The position numbers and the translations under genes are program-made. Under the pieces are notes generated by a model that was not told where the DNA came from, searched no databases, and was given only the letters and a program-made list of their open reading frames with translations. From NCBI GenBank assembly GCA_000242935.3, contig CP007053.1, forward strand, positions 7,177,001 through 7,241,000: 64,000 bases of DNA, in the 5' to 3' direction. The stretch comes from Opitutaceae bacterium TAV5. GTDB taxonomy: Bacteria; Verrucomicrobiota; Verrucomicrobiia; Opitutales; Opitutaceae. Shown here piece after piece: positions 42,241-51,389 of this stretch. Within the stretch, counting starts at the first letter, position 1, and every line of letters starts with the position of its first letter.

Positions 42241-42392
42241 AACCGCTAAAGGACGCTAAAAGCCGCTAAAGGAGAGCCGGTTGATGAAGGAATCAGGAGG
42301 CCGGGACATTCCACCTGCCGGGTGAAGGCATCGCCGGGTTCTCCTGTCTGACCATGTCTTTCTTTAGCGTCCGTTAGCGTCCTTTAGCGGTT
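42241..42392. repeat. Inverted CGCTAAAGGA-type short tandem repeats
   Basis: At 42241-42275 three near-copies of a 9-11-base unit (ccgctaaagga, cgctaaaag, ccgctaaagga) are in tandem. At 42359-42392 the inverse appears (tttagcgtcc, gttagcgtcc, tttagcgg). The outer arms match at 19 of 20 positions. The 42139-42427 gap, between convergent genes, has nothing else of note. Confidence 0.6.
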
Positions 42393-42427
42393 CCCTCTGC
42401 TGCGGTTTTCAGGATGAAACAGGCGGG

Positions 42428-44089
42428 CTAGAAATGGCCGATGTTGGTGCCCGACAGCGCGGCCTCCCGCATGTCAGCATCCTTGACGAGAGCATCGAGC
42501 GTCTGGTCGTTGATCTGGCGGGCCTGATAAAGGTTGTTGAGCCTGGCCCTCTCCGCGCGCACGGCTGACAGACGCAACTGCTTCTCGATCCCGAAAGCGT
42601 GCCGGGCCGGTTCACTCGCGCCCTGGTCATCATCGAGGATGGAGAGCTTTTGCCGGAGAGACGCGATGACCCGCTCGCAGAGATCCGCCCGCAGGGAAGC
42701 GTCGGGTATCTGTTCGGGAGAGATTTTTTCTTTTTCGCGTTCGATTTCCCCGATCGCCGCCTCGATCGCCAGGCGGCGCGCCATGCGTTCCTCGATCGCC
42801 GCGGCGCTCATGGGCGGCATTTGCAGATTCTTGAGCAGAAAGGGGAGCCCGAAACTGGCCCCGAGCAGCGACATGAGGATCACGCCGGTCGCCAGAAAAA
42901 GCATGAGGTTGCGCGCGGGGAAAGGAAGGCCGTCCGGCATGAGCAGCGGAAGCGAAAGCACGCCGGCGAGCGTCACGGCCCCGCGCACACCGGCAAGCGA
43001 GGTCGCCGCGATCAGCCGCCAGCCCATGGAGGGCGGCAGCTTTCGCCGTTTCAGCGCGGCGCGGAGCAACGTCAGCTTGAGCGAACACCACACCCACAGG
43101 AATCGCAGGACGAGAAGCGCCGCGCCGATCGCCAGCACGTACCAGAGCAACACCCACGGCGAACGCACCCCGGCCTCGATCGCATCTTGCGGCGCCTTGT
43201 CGAGGATGCCGGGCAGTTGCAGCCCGAGAAGCAGAAAGATGATGCCGTTGAACGACATTTCCAGCATGCCCCAGATGGCGGCGCTCTGGATACGCGTTTC
43301 CAGCGAACTGTCGCGCGTGAAGGTCGTGTAGTTCATCGTGATGCCGGCGGCGACGGCGGCGAGGATGCCCGACCAGCCGAGATGCTCCGCGAGCACGTAG
43401 GCCGCAAACGGCAGGAGCAGGGTCAGGATGATGTGCGTGCCGGCCGATTCGCCACGCCAGCGGGCGATGCGGTGACGTCCCCAGCCCACCGCGAAGGCGA
43501 GAACAACGCCGACGAGCAGTCCGCCCGCGGCGATGAAGACGAAACTCGTGGCGGCCGCTTTCAGTGAAAACGTGCCGGTGAGCGCCGCCGCCAGCGCAAA
43601 CTTGAAGGCGACCAGGCCGGAAGCGTCGTTGAGCAGCGACTCGCCCTGGAGGATGTGCATGAGCCGCTGCGGCACGCGCACCCGGCCGGTGATGGCCGAC
43701 ACCGCCACCGCGTCCGTGGGCGAAAGCACCGCGGCCAGCGCGAAGGCCGCGGGCAACGAGATCACCGGGATCAGCCAGTTGATAAAATACCCGGCGCCGA
43801 CGACGGTGAAAAACACCAGACCGAACGCCAGCATGAGCACACCGTTGCGCTCGCGGAAAAGCTCGCGCTTGGGGATGCGCCATCCGTCGGAAAACAGCAG
43901 CGGCGGGATGAAGAGCAGCAGAAACAGCTCGGGGTCGAGCGAGACATGGATCCCGTAGTGCGGCAGGGCGGCCAGCCCCGCCCCCACACCGACTTGCACA
44001 AGCGGCAACGGCAGGGGGACGAAACGCACGAGCACGTTTGAAATCCCCACCATGAACAGAAACAGCAGAACCAGAAAAACGGTTTCCAT
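42428..44089 (-). CDS. Na+/H+ antiporter, CPA1 type
   Basis: 553 residues with about twelve hydrophobic helices (FLVLLFLFMVGISNVLVRFV, LFLLLFIPPLLFSDGW, ALAAVLSPTDAVAVSAITG). The CPA1 signature is complete: FIPPLLFSDGW, SPTDAVAVS and the QGESLLNDASGLVAFKFALA block, whose Asp binds the ion. A soluble C-terminal tail with a helical KEKISPEQ-type segment and LYQARQINDQTLDALVKDAD follows, as in NhaP/YjcE antiporters. It would exchange sodium for protons at the inner membrane. It is a single gene, divergent from the YjbQ gene. Confidence 0.9.
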   Translation of the reverse strand: METVFLVLLFLFMVGISNVLVRFVPLPLPLVQVGVGAGLAALPHYGIHVSLDPELFLLLFIPPLLFSDGWRIPKRELFRERNGVLMLAFGLVFFTVVGAGYFINWLIPVISLPAAFALAAVLSPTDAVAVSAITGRVRVPQRLMHILQGESLLNDASGLVAFKFALAAALTGTFSLKAAATSFVFIAAGGLLVGVVLAFAVGWGRHRIARWRGESAGTHIILTLLLPFAAYVLAEHLGWSGILAAVAAGITMNYTTFTRDSSLETRIQSAAIWGMLEMSFNGIIFLLLGLQLPGILDKAPQDAIEAGVRSPWVLLWYVLAIGAALLVLRFLWVWCSLKLTLLRAALKRRKLPPSMGWRLIAATSLAGVRGAVTLAGVLSLPLLMPDGLPFPARNLMLFLATGVILMSLLGASFGLPFLLKNLQMPPMSAAAIEERMARRLAIEAAIGEIEREKEKISPEQIPDASLRADLCERVIASLRQKLSILDDDQGASEPARHAFGIEKQLRLSAVRAERARLNNLYQARQINDQTLDALVKDADMREAALSGTNIGHF

Positions 44090-44350
44090 CGGAACCGGAT
44101 TCCGCGCTTCCGGCCGGATTTTTCCACATCAATTCACGAACCGGCAAAAAAATTCCGGCCTTCTCTGTCCGTCACCGTCACTCCGGCCCGCAGCCCGCGC
44201 AAATGAATGAAAGCAGCAGGAAGGGAGAGACATGGCGAGAGCCCGGGCGAATTGTTTTTTTGCGAATTCCTGCCAGCCGGTGCAGGCTATGGGCGTGGAC
44301 GATCCATCGTCCCGGTCCGTGAACTGCTCACATCAACCCGCCAGCCTCTC

Positions 44351-44770
44351 ATGAAAATCCACCATCAGCCCGTCACCGTGCCTACCCGCTGGCATGGTCT
44401 TCATCCGATCACCGAACTCGTCACGGCCGAGGTGCAGCGCAGCGATCTCCGGCAGGGGCTCGTATCGGTTTATTGCCAGCACACGAGTTGCAGCCTGATC
44501 ATCACCGAAAATGTCGATCCCGCCGCGCGCCTCGATCTCGAGGGGTGGTTCAACCGGCTCGTGCCGGAAGGCGATCCGCACTTTACGCACACGGTCGAAG
44601 GCCCGGACGACATGCCCAGCCACATCAAGACGGTGCTCACCCACACCAGCGTGACGATTCCGGTCAAGGACGGCAAACTGCTCCTCGGCGACTGGCAAAG
44701 CATCTATCTGTGGGAACACCGCCGCAAGCCCCACAACCGCTCGCTGGTCATCACGACACTCGGCGAGTGA
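44351..44770 (+). CDS. YjbQ/UPF0047 family protein
   Basis: 139 residues from the ATG at 44351. This is the full size of the YjbQ family (about 130-140); the longer ORF from 44207 is not supported. Landmarks are GLVSVYCQHTSCSLIITENV, the FTHTVEGPDDMPSHIKTVL block with its conserved His residues, and KLLLGDWQSIYLWEHRRKPH at the end. Some members have weak thiamine-phosphate synthase activity; the main function is unsettled. Confidence 0.92.
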   Translation: MKIHHQPVTVPTRWHGLHPITELVTAEVQRSDLRQGLVSVYCQHTSCSLIITENVDPAARLDLEGWFNRLVPEGDPHFTHTVEGPDDMPSHIKTVLTHTSVTIPVKDGKLLLGDWQSIYLWEHRRKPHNRSLVITTLGE

Positions 44771-44792
44771 GGTGCTCCGGAGCAATACGGGC

Positions 44793-47700
44793 TCACGTCA
44801 TCCCTCCCGGCGCTTCCACGATCAGGCGGATGGCATCGAGGCGCAGCCGCGCCTGATCGATGGCCGCGCGGGTGTTCGCGATCTGTTCGGTGGCGAGCGC
44901 GATCTCTTCAGGGCGCACGTTGTCGTTGAGTTTTTGCAGATCGAGGAGGCGCTGCCGGCCGGCGGCGAGCGTCGTCTCGGCCCGGGCGGCGGCGGCGGCC
45001 TTCAGGTCGAGGATACGCGCCTCGGCGCGCGCCGTGGCGGCGGAGACCAGGTTGCGGAGAAGCGTGGCGTTGAAGCCGGGGCGTTCGAGAAAACGCTGGA
45101 TCGTGCCGTCCGTGATTTCGCCGGCGATGGTCGCGGCATCGCGCTCGCCGGTCAGGTCGCGGCCGCGGACGTCGACGAGCACGCGAACCGGCGTCGGCGC
45201 GAGGAACCGGTCCACCTGCCAGCGCGAATCGGCCACGGCCTCCAGGACAAAAACCGCCTCCAGCAGCAAATTGGGCGTATCCGACCGGATGATACCGAAG
45301 CTCGCGCTGCCGGCCGGGGAGCGGGTGAGCAGATCGATGGCATCCTGCACCAGCGGATGATCGGCCGAGAGGAAGCGGATATCCTCGCGGGCGATGGCGC
45401 GTTCGCGGCTGAAGGTGGCGAGCATGCCATCGCGCGGGATCGACGGGAAGGCCTCGACGTACGCATGCGCCGGATCGAGAAACACGTCGCCGCTCTCGTC
45501 CTCCTTCACGCGCACGCCGAAGTGATCGAGCAGCGCGAGCAGGAAACGGCGCAGGAACGGATCGGTATCTTCCTCCCGGATACGTTCGATGACGCGGGCG
45601 GCGACACCGGCGTCGAAGGAGTTGATCTCGAGCAGGCGGTCGCGGCCTTGTTTCAGTTTTTGCGAGAGTGTCTTGCGGAAGCCGGCGGTTTCGGCGACGA
45701 GGGTTTCGAGCGCGGCGCGGCCGGTCGTGTGTCCCGCGCGACCGTGGGCCTGCACGAGCGCGAGCAGGCGGTCGCGGAAACGCTGCCGGTATTCGTCCCC
45801 GCCATGGAGCGAGGTCTCGAAGGCGTCGAGGCCGCGGTGATACCACTCGACCACGCACTCTTCGGCGCTGCCGGCGACGTACGGCACGTGGATGCGGATG
45901 GTCTGCGTCTGGCCGATGCGGTCGAGACGGCCGATGCGCTGCTCGAGCAGGCCGGGATTGAGCGGGAGGTCGAAAAGAACGAGATGGTGGGCGAACTGGA
46001 AATTGCGCCCTTCGCTGCCGATCTCGGAACAGATGAGCAGTTGCGCGCCGTCGGGCTCGGCAAACCAGGCGGCGTTGCGGTCGCGCTGGACGAGCGGCAG
46101 TTCCTCGTGAAAGAGGCCGGTCTTGATGGCGGCCTTTTCCTGGAGGGCGGCATCGATGGCGACGGCCTTGCGCCGGGATTTGCAGATGAGGAGCACTTTT
46201 GCCGGACGGTGCTTTTTGAGGAACGCCGCCAGCCAGTCGATACGCGGGTCGCCGCGAAACGAATAACGGATGCCGGCATCGGCGCCGGTTTCCTCGGCGA
46301 GGATTTCGCGGGCAATCCGGGCGAGTGGAGAGGGATGGGAGATATGGGAGGAATGAGACTTATGAGAGAGACGGGAAGTCCCGGACGCGCCGGGCGCAGA
46401 GCCGCCGGGAGACTCGGGGCATGAGAGCGCGTCTCCCCCCATCCCCTCCGTCTCATAAGTCCCATCCCTCCCATCTCTCCCATATCTCCCATCCTCCTCC
46501 TCATCCCCCGCACCGGGAGCCACCGCTGTCGCCTCCAGCGGCGCGGGGCAAAACCTGCGTTTCGGGAAACCGCTCATCGCGGCGCGGGTGTTGCGGAACA
46601 TCACGCGGCCGGTGCCGTGCTGGTCGAGGAGGTTTTTGAGGAGCGCCTCGCGCGCGCCGGGCTTGCCCGCGGCCAGCGCGTCGAGGTGCGCGCCGAGTTT
46701 TTGCAGATCGCGGGTGAAGATTTTTTTGAGCGCGGCGTGGTCTTTTGCCGTCAGCGGTTTCCCGTCGATGATTTTGCCGGCGATGCCGGCGACCGCGCCG
46801 AAGGTTTCCGATTCCTGCAAAAACCGTTCGTAATCGGCATAGCGGTGCGGATCGAGCAGGCGCAGCCGCGCAAAATGACCGGCGACGCCGAGCTGCGTGG
46901 GCGTGGCCGTGAGGAGGAGCAGGCCGGGCGCGCGCTGCGCCAGTTGCTCGACGAGGGCGTAGCCCGGGCTGGCCGGGATCGCGGCGGCGGGCGACCATTC
47001 GAGGTGATGCGCCTCGTCCACGACCACGATATCCCAGCCGGCGGCCACGGCCTGGTCACGGCGGCGTTCGTTGGCGGCGTCGGCGAGAAAATCGAGACTG
47101 CACAAGGCAAGCTGGCTGGCGTTGAAAGGATTTTGCTCCGGGTCGCTCTGCTCGCAGGCAAGACAGCGCGCTTCGTCGTAGATGCTGAACCAGAGATTGA
47201 AACGGCGCAGCAGCTCGACGAACCACTGGTGCGTGAGCGATTCGGGCACGAGGATGAGCACGCGGCCCGCGCGTCCGGTGGCGAGCAGACGTTGCAGGAT
47301 GAGGCACGCCTCGATGGTCTTGCCCAGCCCCACCTCGTCGGCCAGCAGCACGCGGGGAATCTGCCGCGAGGCGACTTCGTGGAGGATGTACATCTGGTGC
47401 GGGATGAGTTCGAGCCGCCCGCCAAGAAAGCCGCGCACCTCCGACTGCCGGAAGCGATGCTGCGCCTGCAACGCGCGGAAACGCAGGTCGAACACCTCGC
47501 CGGCGTCGGTCTGGCCGGCCAGCAGGCGCTCGGAGGGCGACGTCACACCGATGATATCGGAAAGCGCATCCTCGCGCACGCGGCGTCCGTCCTTGCCCAC
47601 ATAAACCAGCACGCCCGCCCCCGTCGCGTCGCCGACGGCGCTGGCGGTGACGGCGGAGCTCCCCTGCCCTGTCGCCGCGCCGCCGTCTTCCCCGGCCTCG

Positions 47701-47948
47701 ACCGAAGCGACCACCATCTGCGCGCCGTCGCGCGTGGTGATCGTGTCGCCGGCCCGGAACTGCACACGCCGGAGCACGGGTGTGCCGAGCGCGTAAAGGC
47801 GGCGTTCACCGGTGGCGGGAAACCCGATCCCGATGCGCGACTGCGCGCGATCCACGCTCACGACAATCCCGAGCCCGAGCTCGGGTTCGCGTTCGCTCAT
47901 GCAACGCTGGCCGATGCGGCCAACCTGTTCGACGATGTTTTCCGACAT
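44793..47948 (-). CDS. rapA: RapA-type SNF2 RNA-polymerase recycling ATPase
   Basis: 1051 residues from the ATG at 47948. RapA-like throughout, a Swi2/Snf2 motor that reactivates stalled RNA polymerase. It has N-terminal Tudor-like domains (GIVVSVDRAQSRIGIGFPA), Walker A DEVGLGKTIEA, motif II VVDEAHHLEW, motif III LLLTATPTQ, then LLICSEIGSEGRNFQFAHHL and the LLEQRIGRLDRIGQTQ motif, and ends with the RapA C-terminal domain (ADHPLVQDAIDLLTR). An inverted-repeat element is inserted in frame at 46322-46497, in the linker after GFPKRRF, adding about 60 low-complexity residues. The length exceeds E. coli RapA (968), as expected from that insert. Confidence 0.9.
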   Translation of the reverse strand: MSENIVEQVGRIGQRCMSEREPELGLGIVVSVDRAQSRIGIGFPATGERRLYALGTPVLRRVQFRAGDTITTRDGAQMVVASVEAGEDGGAATGQGSSAVTASAVGDATGAGVLVYVGKDGRRVREDALSDIIGVTSPSERLLAGQTDAGEVFDLRFRALQAQHRFRQSEVRGFLGGRLELIPHQMYILHEVASRQIPRVLLADEVGLGKTIEACLILQRLLATGRAGRVLILVPESLTHQWFVELLRRFNLWFSIYDEARCLACEQSDPEQNPFNASQLALCSLDFLADAANERRRDQAVAAGWDIVVVDEAHHLEWSPAAAIPASPGYALVEQLAQRAPGLLLLTATPTQLGVAGHFARLRLLDPHRYADYERFLQESETFGAVAGIAGKIIDGKPLTAKDHAALKKIFTRDLQKLGAHLDALAAGKPGAREALLKNLLDQHGTGRVMFRNTRAAMSGFPKRRFCPAPLEATAVAPGAGDEEEDGRYGRDGRDGTYETEGMGGDALSCPESPGGSAPGASGTSRLSHKSHSSHISHPSPLARIAREILAEETGADAGIRYSFRGDPRIDWLAAFLKKHRPAKVLLICKSRRKAVAIDAALQEKAAIKTGLFHEELPLVQRDRNAAWFAEPDGAQLLICSEIGSEGRNFQFAHHLVLFDLPLNPGLLEQRIGRLDRIGQTQTIRIHVPYVAGSAEECVVEWYHRGLDAFETSLHGGDEYRQRFRDRLLALVQAHGRAGHTTGRAALETLVAETAGFRKTLSQKLKQGRDRLLEINSFDAGVAARVIERIREEDTDPFLRRFLLALLDHFGVRVKEDESGDVFLDPAHAYVEAFPSIPRDGMLATFSRERAIAREDIRFLSADHPLVQDAIDLLTRSPAGSASFGIIRSDTPNLLLEAVFVLEAVADSRWQVDRFLAPTPVRVLVDVRGRDLTGERDAATIAGEITDGTIQRFLERPGFNATLLRNLVSAATARAEARILDLKAAAAARAETTLAAGRQRLLDLQKLNDNVRPEEIALATEQIANTRAAIDQARLRLDAIRLIVEAPGGMT
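46322..46497. repeat. Inverted-repeat element inserted in frame in rapA
   Basis: The left half (ggatgggagatatgggagga...) and the right half (...tcccatatctcccatcc) are inverse complements with small offsets, sharing at least ggatgggagatatgggag and a central acttatgag module. The coding frame stays open and gives EEEDGRYGRDGRDGTYETEG then RLSHKSHSSHISHPSP. The base composition and the amino acids clash with the flanking ATPase. Confidence 0.8.
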
Positions 47949-48093
47949 CCTCCCATGAGGCCGGAAGAGCGCGGGAGCCGGCAAGTTTCAATATGAAGGA
48001 AAGCTCCCTCCCCCCCCGAACCGGACTCCCTTCCGCGCTCCGGCCCGTTTTTCAGCTTCCCGCTTTCGCTCCGCTCCCCTCTCCTGTCAGGCA

Positions 48094-49353
48094 ATGATTT
48101 ATTCTTCCGTGTTGTCCGTCGTCCTCCTCTTGATTGCCGTCCGGCTCGTCGCGCAGCTCGTGCTTTCCACGCTCAACCGCGCCGAAGTCCGCCGCCATGC
48201 CCGCGAGGCTCCGCCCGCCGTCGCCGCCGTCGTCGATCCCGAAACGTATAAAAAATCCGTCGCCTACACGCTGGCGAAAAATCGCCTCGGTGTCGTCGAG
48301 CTGGTTTTCGATGCCGTCATCCTCGCCGCCGTCCTCACCAGCGGCCTGCTCCCGTGGCTGTTTGCCCACATCTCCGCCTGGTCTCCCGACGGCGCCTGGG
48401 ACGACGCGCTTTTCATCCTCATCACCGGCCTGCTCCTCGGGCTGCCCGGCCTGCCGCTCGACTGGTGGGAACAGTTCCGCCTCGAAGCGCGTTTCGGCTT
48501 CAACAAGTCCACGCCCGCGCTCTGGATCACCGACAAGCTCAAGGGCCTCGTCCTCGCCCTCGTCATCGGCTTCCCGCTGCTCTGGGCGCTCCTCTCGCTC
48601 GTCCGTGTGGCGGGCGGCGCGTGGTGGGTGTGGGGCTTCGCCCTCTTTTTCGGATTCCAGTTGCTGATGATGGTGCTTTATCCGCGACTGATCCTTCCGC
48701 TCTTCAACAAACTCACGCCGCTGCCCGACGGCGAACTGCGCACCCGCCTCCTGTCGCTGGCCGAACGCACCGGCTTCCGCGCCTCGACCATCGAGGTCAT
48801 CGACGGCAGCAAACGCTCCGGGCACTCCAACGCGTACTTCACCGGCTTCGGACGCTTCCGGCGTATCGTTCTTTTCGATACATTGATCGAACAGCTCACG
48901 CCGGAGGAACTCGAAGCGGTGCTCGCGCACGAAGTCGGGCACTACCGCTGCGGGCACATCCCGAAAATGCTCGCCGTGTCCGCCGCGACCGTGTTCGGCG
49001 GTTTCGCGCTCATCGCGTGGCTCGCCGGCAGCGCGTGGTTCAACCCCGGCTTCGGACTCCCCGCCGGCGCGCTCGCGCCCGCCTTCCTGCTCTTCGGCCT
49101 GCTCAGCGGACTGGCGACGTTCTGGCTGACGCCGCTTGGCGGCTATTTCTCGCGCAAACACGAATACGAGGCCGATGCCTTCGCCCGCAAGGCGATGGGC
49201 GGCCCCGCCCCGCTCGTCGCCGCGCTGCGCAAACTCTCCGGCAAAAACCTCTCCAATCTCACGCCGCATCCGCTCTTCAGCGCGTTTTATTACTCGCACC
49301 CCACGCTTGCCGAACGGGAAGCCGCGCTGGAAGCCGGGAATCCGAAACCGTGA
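48094..49353 (+). CDS. M48 family (Ste24/CAAX type) membrane metalloprotease
   Basis: 419 residues, a zinc endopeptidase like Ste24 with several membrane helices (for example VFDAVILAAVLTSGLLPWLF). The zinc motif HEVGH is at 279-283 in LAHEVGHYRCGHIP, and the third ligand lies in HEYEADAFARKAMGG. N-terminal MIYSSVLSVVLLLIAVRLVA is a membrane segment. Bacterial relatives degrade misfolded membrane proteins or process prenyl-like substrates; the substrate here is unknown. Its stop overlaps the GTG of the next gene, suggesting coupling. Confidence 0.9.
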   Translation: MIYSSVLSVVLLLIAVRLVAQLVLSTLNRAEVRRHAREAPPAVAAVVDPETYKKSVAYTLAKNRLGVVELVFDAVILAAVLTSGLLPWLFAHISAWSPDGAWDDALFILITGLLLGLPGLPLDWWEQFRLEARFGFNKSTPALWITDKLKGLVLALVIGFPLLWALLSLVRVAGGAWWVWGFALFFGFQLLMMVLYPRLILPLFNKLTPLPDGELRTRLLSLAERTGFRASTIEVIDGSKRSGHSNAYFTGFGRFRRIVLFDTLIEQLTPEELEAVLAHEVGHYRCGHIPKMLAVSAATVFGGFALIAWLAGSAWFNPGFGLPAGALAPAFLLFGLLSGLATFWLTPLGGYFSRKHEYEADAFARKAMGGPAPLVAALRKLSGKNLSNLTPHPLFSAFYYSHPTLAEREAALEAGNPKP

Positions 49354-50486
49354 AAACAGGCAGCGGCCGAAGTGGCGCGGGCGTCCCGCCCACATCCGAC
49401 GTGGCACGGGCATCCTTGCCCGTGAGCGTTGCCTCTCCGCGTGCCGCGGGCGTCCCGCCCGCCGACGTCGCCCGCACACGGCCTCTCCCCGCTTTCCTCT
49501 GCCGCCACCTTCTCCTCCTTTTCCTCCTCACCCTCGCGTTCTCCCTTCCTCTCCGCGCCGCGCCCGCCGGCAGCCCGTACGAACTCACCGTCGCCACCTG
49601 GAATATCCGCAACTACAACGCCATCGACCGCCGCATCGACGGCGAATTTCGCCCCGACTACCCGAAACCCGAATCCGAAAAGACCGCCCTCCGCGCCGTC
49701 ATCCGCACGCTCGATGCCGACGTCCTCGCGCTCCAGGAAATCGGCGGCGCTCCCTGGCTCGAAGAGCTGCGCCGCGACCTCGCCGGCGAAGGTTCCGAGT
49801 ATCCTTACCGCCAGGTCCTCGCCGGCGCCGACAAGGTTCGCTGCGTCGCCGTGCTTTCCCGCCTCCCGCTGCGCGACATCCGCGAGCACACCGACATGAC
49901 GTTCGCCTACCGGGGCGGCCGTATGAACGTGGCCCGCGGTCTCCTCGAAGTCACGCTCGACGTTCCCGCGCCTCTCGCCTCCGCCCCCGCTCCATCCGCC
50001 GTGGCGTCACCTGTCCCGCTCACGATTTTTGTTCTCCACCTGAAAAGCCGCCTCACCACCTTCGACGACGATCCCTCCAGCGCCACGTGGCGCGCCCGCG
50101 AGGCCGACGTCATCAGAAACCGGATACTCCGCCGCTTCCCGACGCCCTCGGCTTCCGGCGCCCGCTTCCTCATCGCCGGCGACTTCAACGACCTGATCGA
50201 CAGCCGCCCCGTCCGCGCCCTGCTCCGGCGCGGCAACACCCCGATCTCCGCTCCGCTTCGCGCCGCCGACCGCCAGGGTCTGACCTGGACACATTTTTAC
50301 GCCCGCGGCGAAACCTGGTCGCGCGTGGACAACCTTCTCGCCTCCCCCGCCCTGTTGCCTCACGTCGTCCGCGCCTGGATTGTCGATTCGCCCGAAGTGC
50401 TCCGCGCCAGCGATCACCGGCCCGTCGCCGCCACCTTCCGTTTCCCGCCCGCCGCGCCGCAAAAGTCCGCCTCCCCGAAAACATGA
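49350..50486 (+). CDS. Secreted endonuclease/exonuclease/phosphatase family protein
   Basis: About 378 residues from GTG 49350 (overlapping the M48 stop). The mature domain has the EEP-fold pattern: LTVATWNIRNYNAI, VLALQEIGGAPWLEELR, RFLIAGDFNDLIDSRPV and the C-terminal LRASDHRPVAATFRF with the catalytic Asp-His. A signal peptide is present near FLCRHLLLLFLLTLAFSLPL. The first ~45 residues from the GTG run through palindromic repeats, so the true start may be internal (TTG near 49409 or GTG 49421). Function: hydrolysis of a phosphodiester outside the cytoplasm, substrate unknown. The stop overlaps the LysR ATG. Confidence 0.78.
   Translation: MKTGSGRSGAGVPPTSDVARASLPVSVASPRAAGVPPADVARTRPLPAFLCRHLLLLFLLTLAFSLPLRAAPAGSPYELTVATWNIRNYNAIDRRIDGEFRPDYPKPESEKTALRAVIRTLDADVLALQEIGGAPWLEELRRDLAGEGSEYPYRQVLAGADKVRCVAVLSRLPLRDIREHTDMTFAYRGGRMNVARGLLEVTLDVPAPLASAPAPSAVASPVPLTIFVLHLKSRLTTFDDDPSSATWRAREADVIRNRILRRFPTPSASGARFLIAGDFNDLIDSRPVRALLRRGNTPISAPLRAADRQGLTWTHFYARGETWSRVDNLLASPALLPHVVRAWIVDSPEVLRASDHRPVAATFRFPPAAPQKSASPKT
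49372..49462. repeat. Palindromic repeat modules at the 5' end of the EEP gene
   Basis: Three modules: gtggcgcgggcgtcccgccc (49372-49391), gtggcacgggcatccttgcc..gtg (49401-49424) and gtgccgcgggcgtcccgccc (49441-). They resemble the modules at 20401 and 30243. If the GTG at 49350 is the start, the repeats are translated. Confidence 0.65.
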
Positions 50487-51370
50487 ACGTCCATCACCTC
50501 GAACTCTTTTACCACGTCGCTCTCCACGGCGGCATCAGCCGCGCCGTCCGCCGCATGCCCTGGGGCATCCAGCAACCCGCCGTCAGCAGCCAGCTCCTGC
50601 AACTCGAACAGGATCTCGGCACGCGCCTTTTCGACCGCATCCCGTTCCGCCTCACGCCCGCCGGTGAAGAGTTATTCGCCTTTGCCCAGCCGTTTTTCGG
50701 CAACCTCGACGCCGTGGCCGCGCGCCTGCGCACCGACAACGTCCCGCAGCTCCGCATCGCCGCCGCCGAACTCGCCCTGCGCGATCACCTGCCGGCCGTC
50801 ATCGCGCCGCTCCGCAAACGCACGCCCGGACTCCGGCTCACTCTCCGCTCCGGCTTCCAGCCCGAAATGGAAGCGTGGTTGCAGGCGCGCGAGATCGATC
50901 TCGCCTTCGTCCCGCTCGAAAACAAACCACCTCCCCGCTTCCGCTGCGAAAAGCTCCTGCGCCTCCCGATCGTCCTGCTCGTGCCGCGCGACTTTTCACA
51001 AAACCAAAAAACCGCCGCGCCCGGCTGGTGGCCCGGCGAAGCGATTGCCGAGCCGCTCATCAGCCTGCCCGCCGCCGAGATCGTCAGCCGCATTTTTGCC
51101 AAAAACCTCAAGCGGCTCGGCGTCGACTGGCCGGTTTCCATCGAAGCCGGTTCGCTCGATCTGGTGACGCGCTACGTGGTCGCCGGCCACGGCATCGGCG
51201 TGAGCGTGGGCACGCCCGAAAACCTGAAAAACCGCGCCATCCGCGCCATCCCCGTCCCGAAAATCGAGCCGCTGGAAATCGCCGCCCTCTGGCGCGGTGA
51301 GCCCGAACCCATCGTCAACGACCTGCTCGCCGAAGTCCGCCGCTACGTCAGGGAAGACTGGCCGGCATGA
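50483..51370 (+). CDS. LysR-family transcriptional regulator
   Basis: 295 residues. The N-terminal HTH (LELFYHVALHGGISRAVRRM, PWGIQQPAVSSQLLQLEQDL, GTRLFDRIPFRLTPAGEELF) is unmistakable, followed by the substrate-binding effector domain ending in EPLEIAALWRGEPEPIVND. The ATG overlaps the EEP stop (ATGA). An unusual W-G-I-Q insert is in the HTH turn. The regulator faces the TonB receptor on the opposite strand with a short gap, so it could control it. Effector unknown. Confidence 0.88.
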   Translation: MNVHHLELFYHVALHGGISRAVRRMPWGIQQPAVSSQLLQLEQDLGTRLFDRIPFRLTPAGEELFAFAQPFFGNLDAVAARLRTDNVPQLRIAAAELALRDHLPAVIAPLRKRTPGLRLTLRSGFQPEMEAWLQAREIDLAFVPLENKPPPRFRCEKLLRLPIVLLVPRDFSQNQKTAAPGWWPGEAIAEPLISLPAAEIVSRIFAKNLKRLGVDWPVSIEAGSLDLVTRYVVAGHGIGVSVGTPENLKNRAIRAIPVPKIEPLEIAALWRGEPEPIVNDLLAEVRRYVREDWPA

Positions 51371-51389
51371 CGCCAATGTCCCGTCCGGT

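Noticed and set aside
44772-46424. 550-residue plus-strand frame over rapA
   Set aside because: Antisense to the conserved RapA sequence; no independent evidence.
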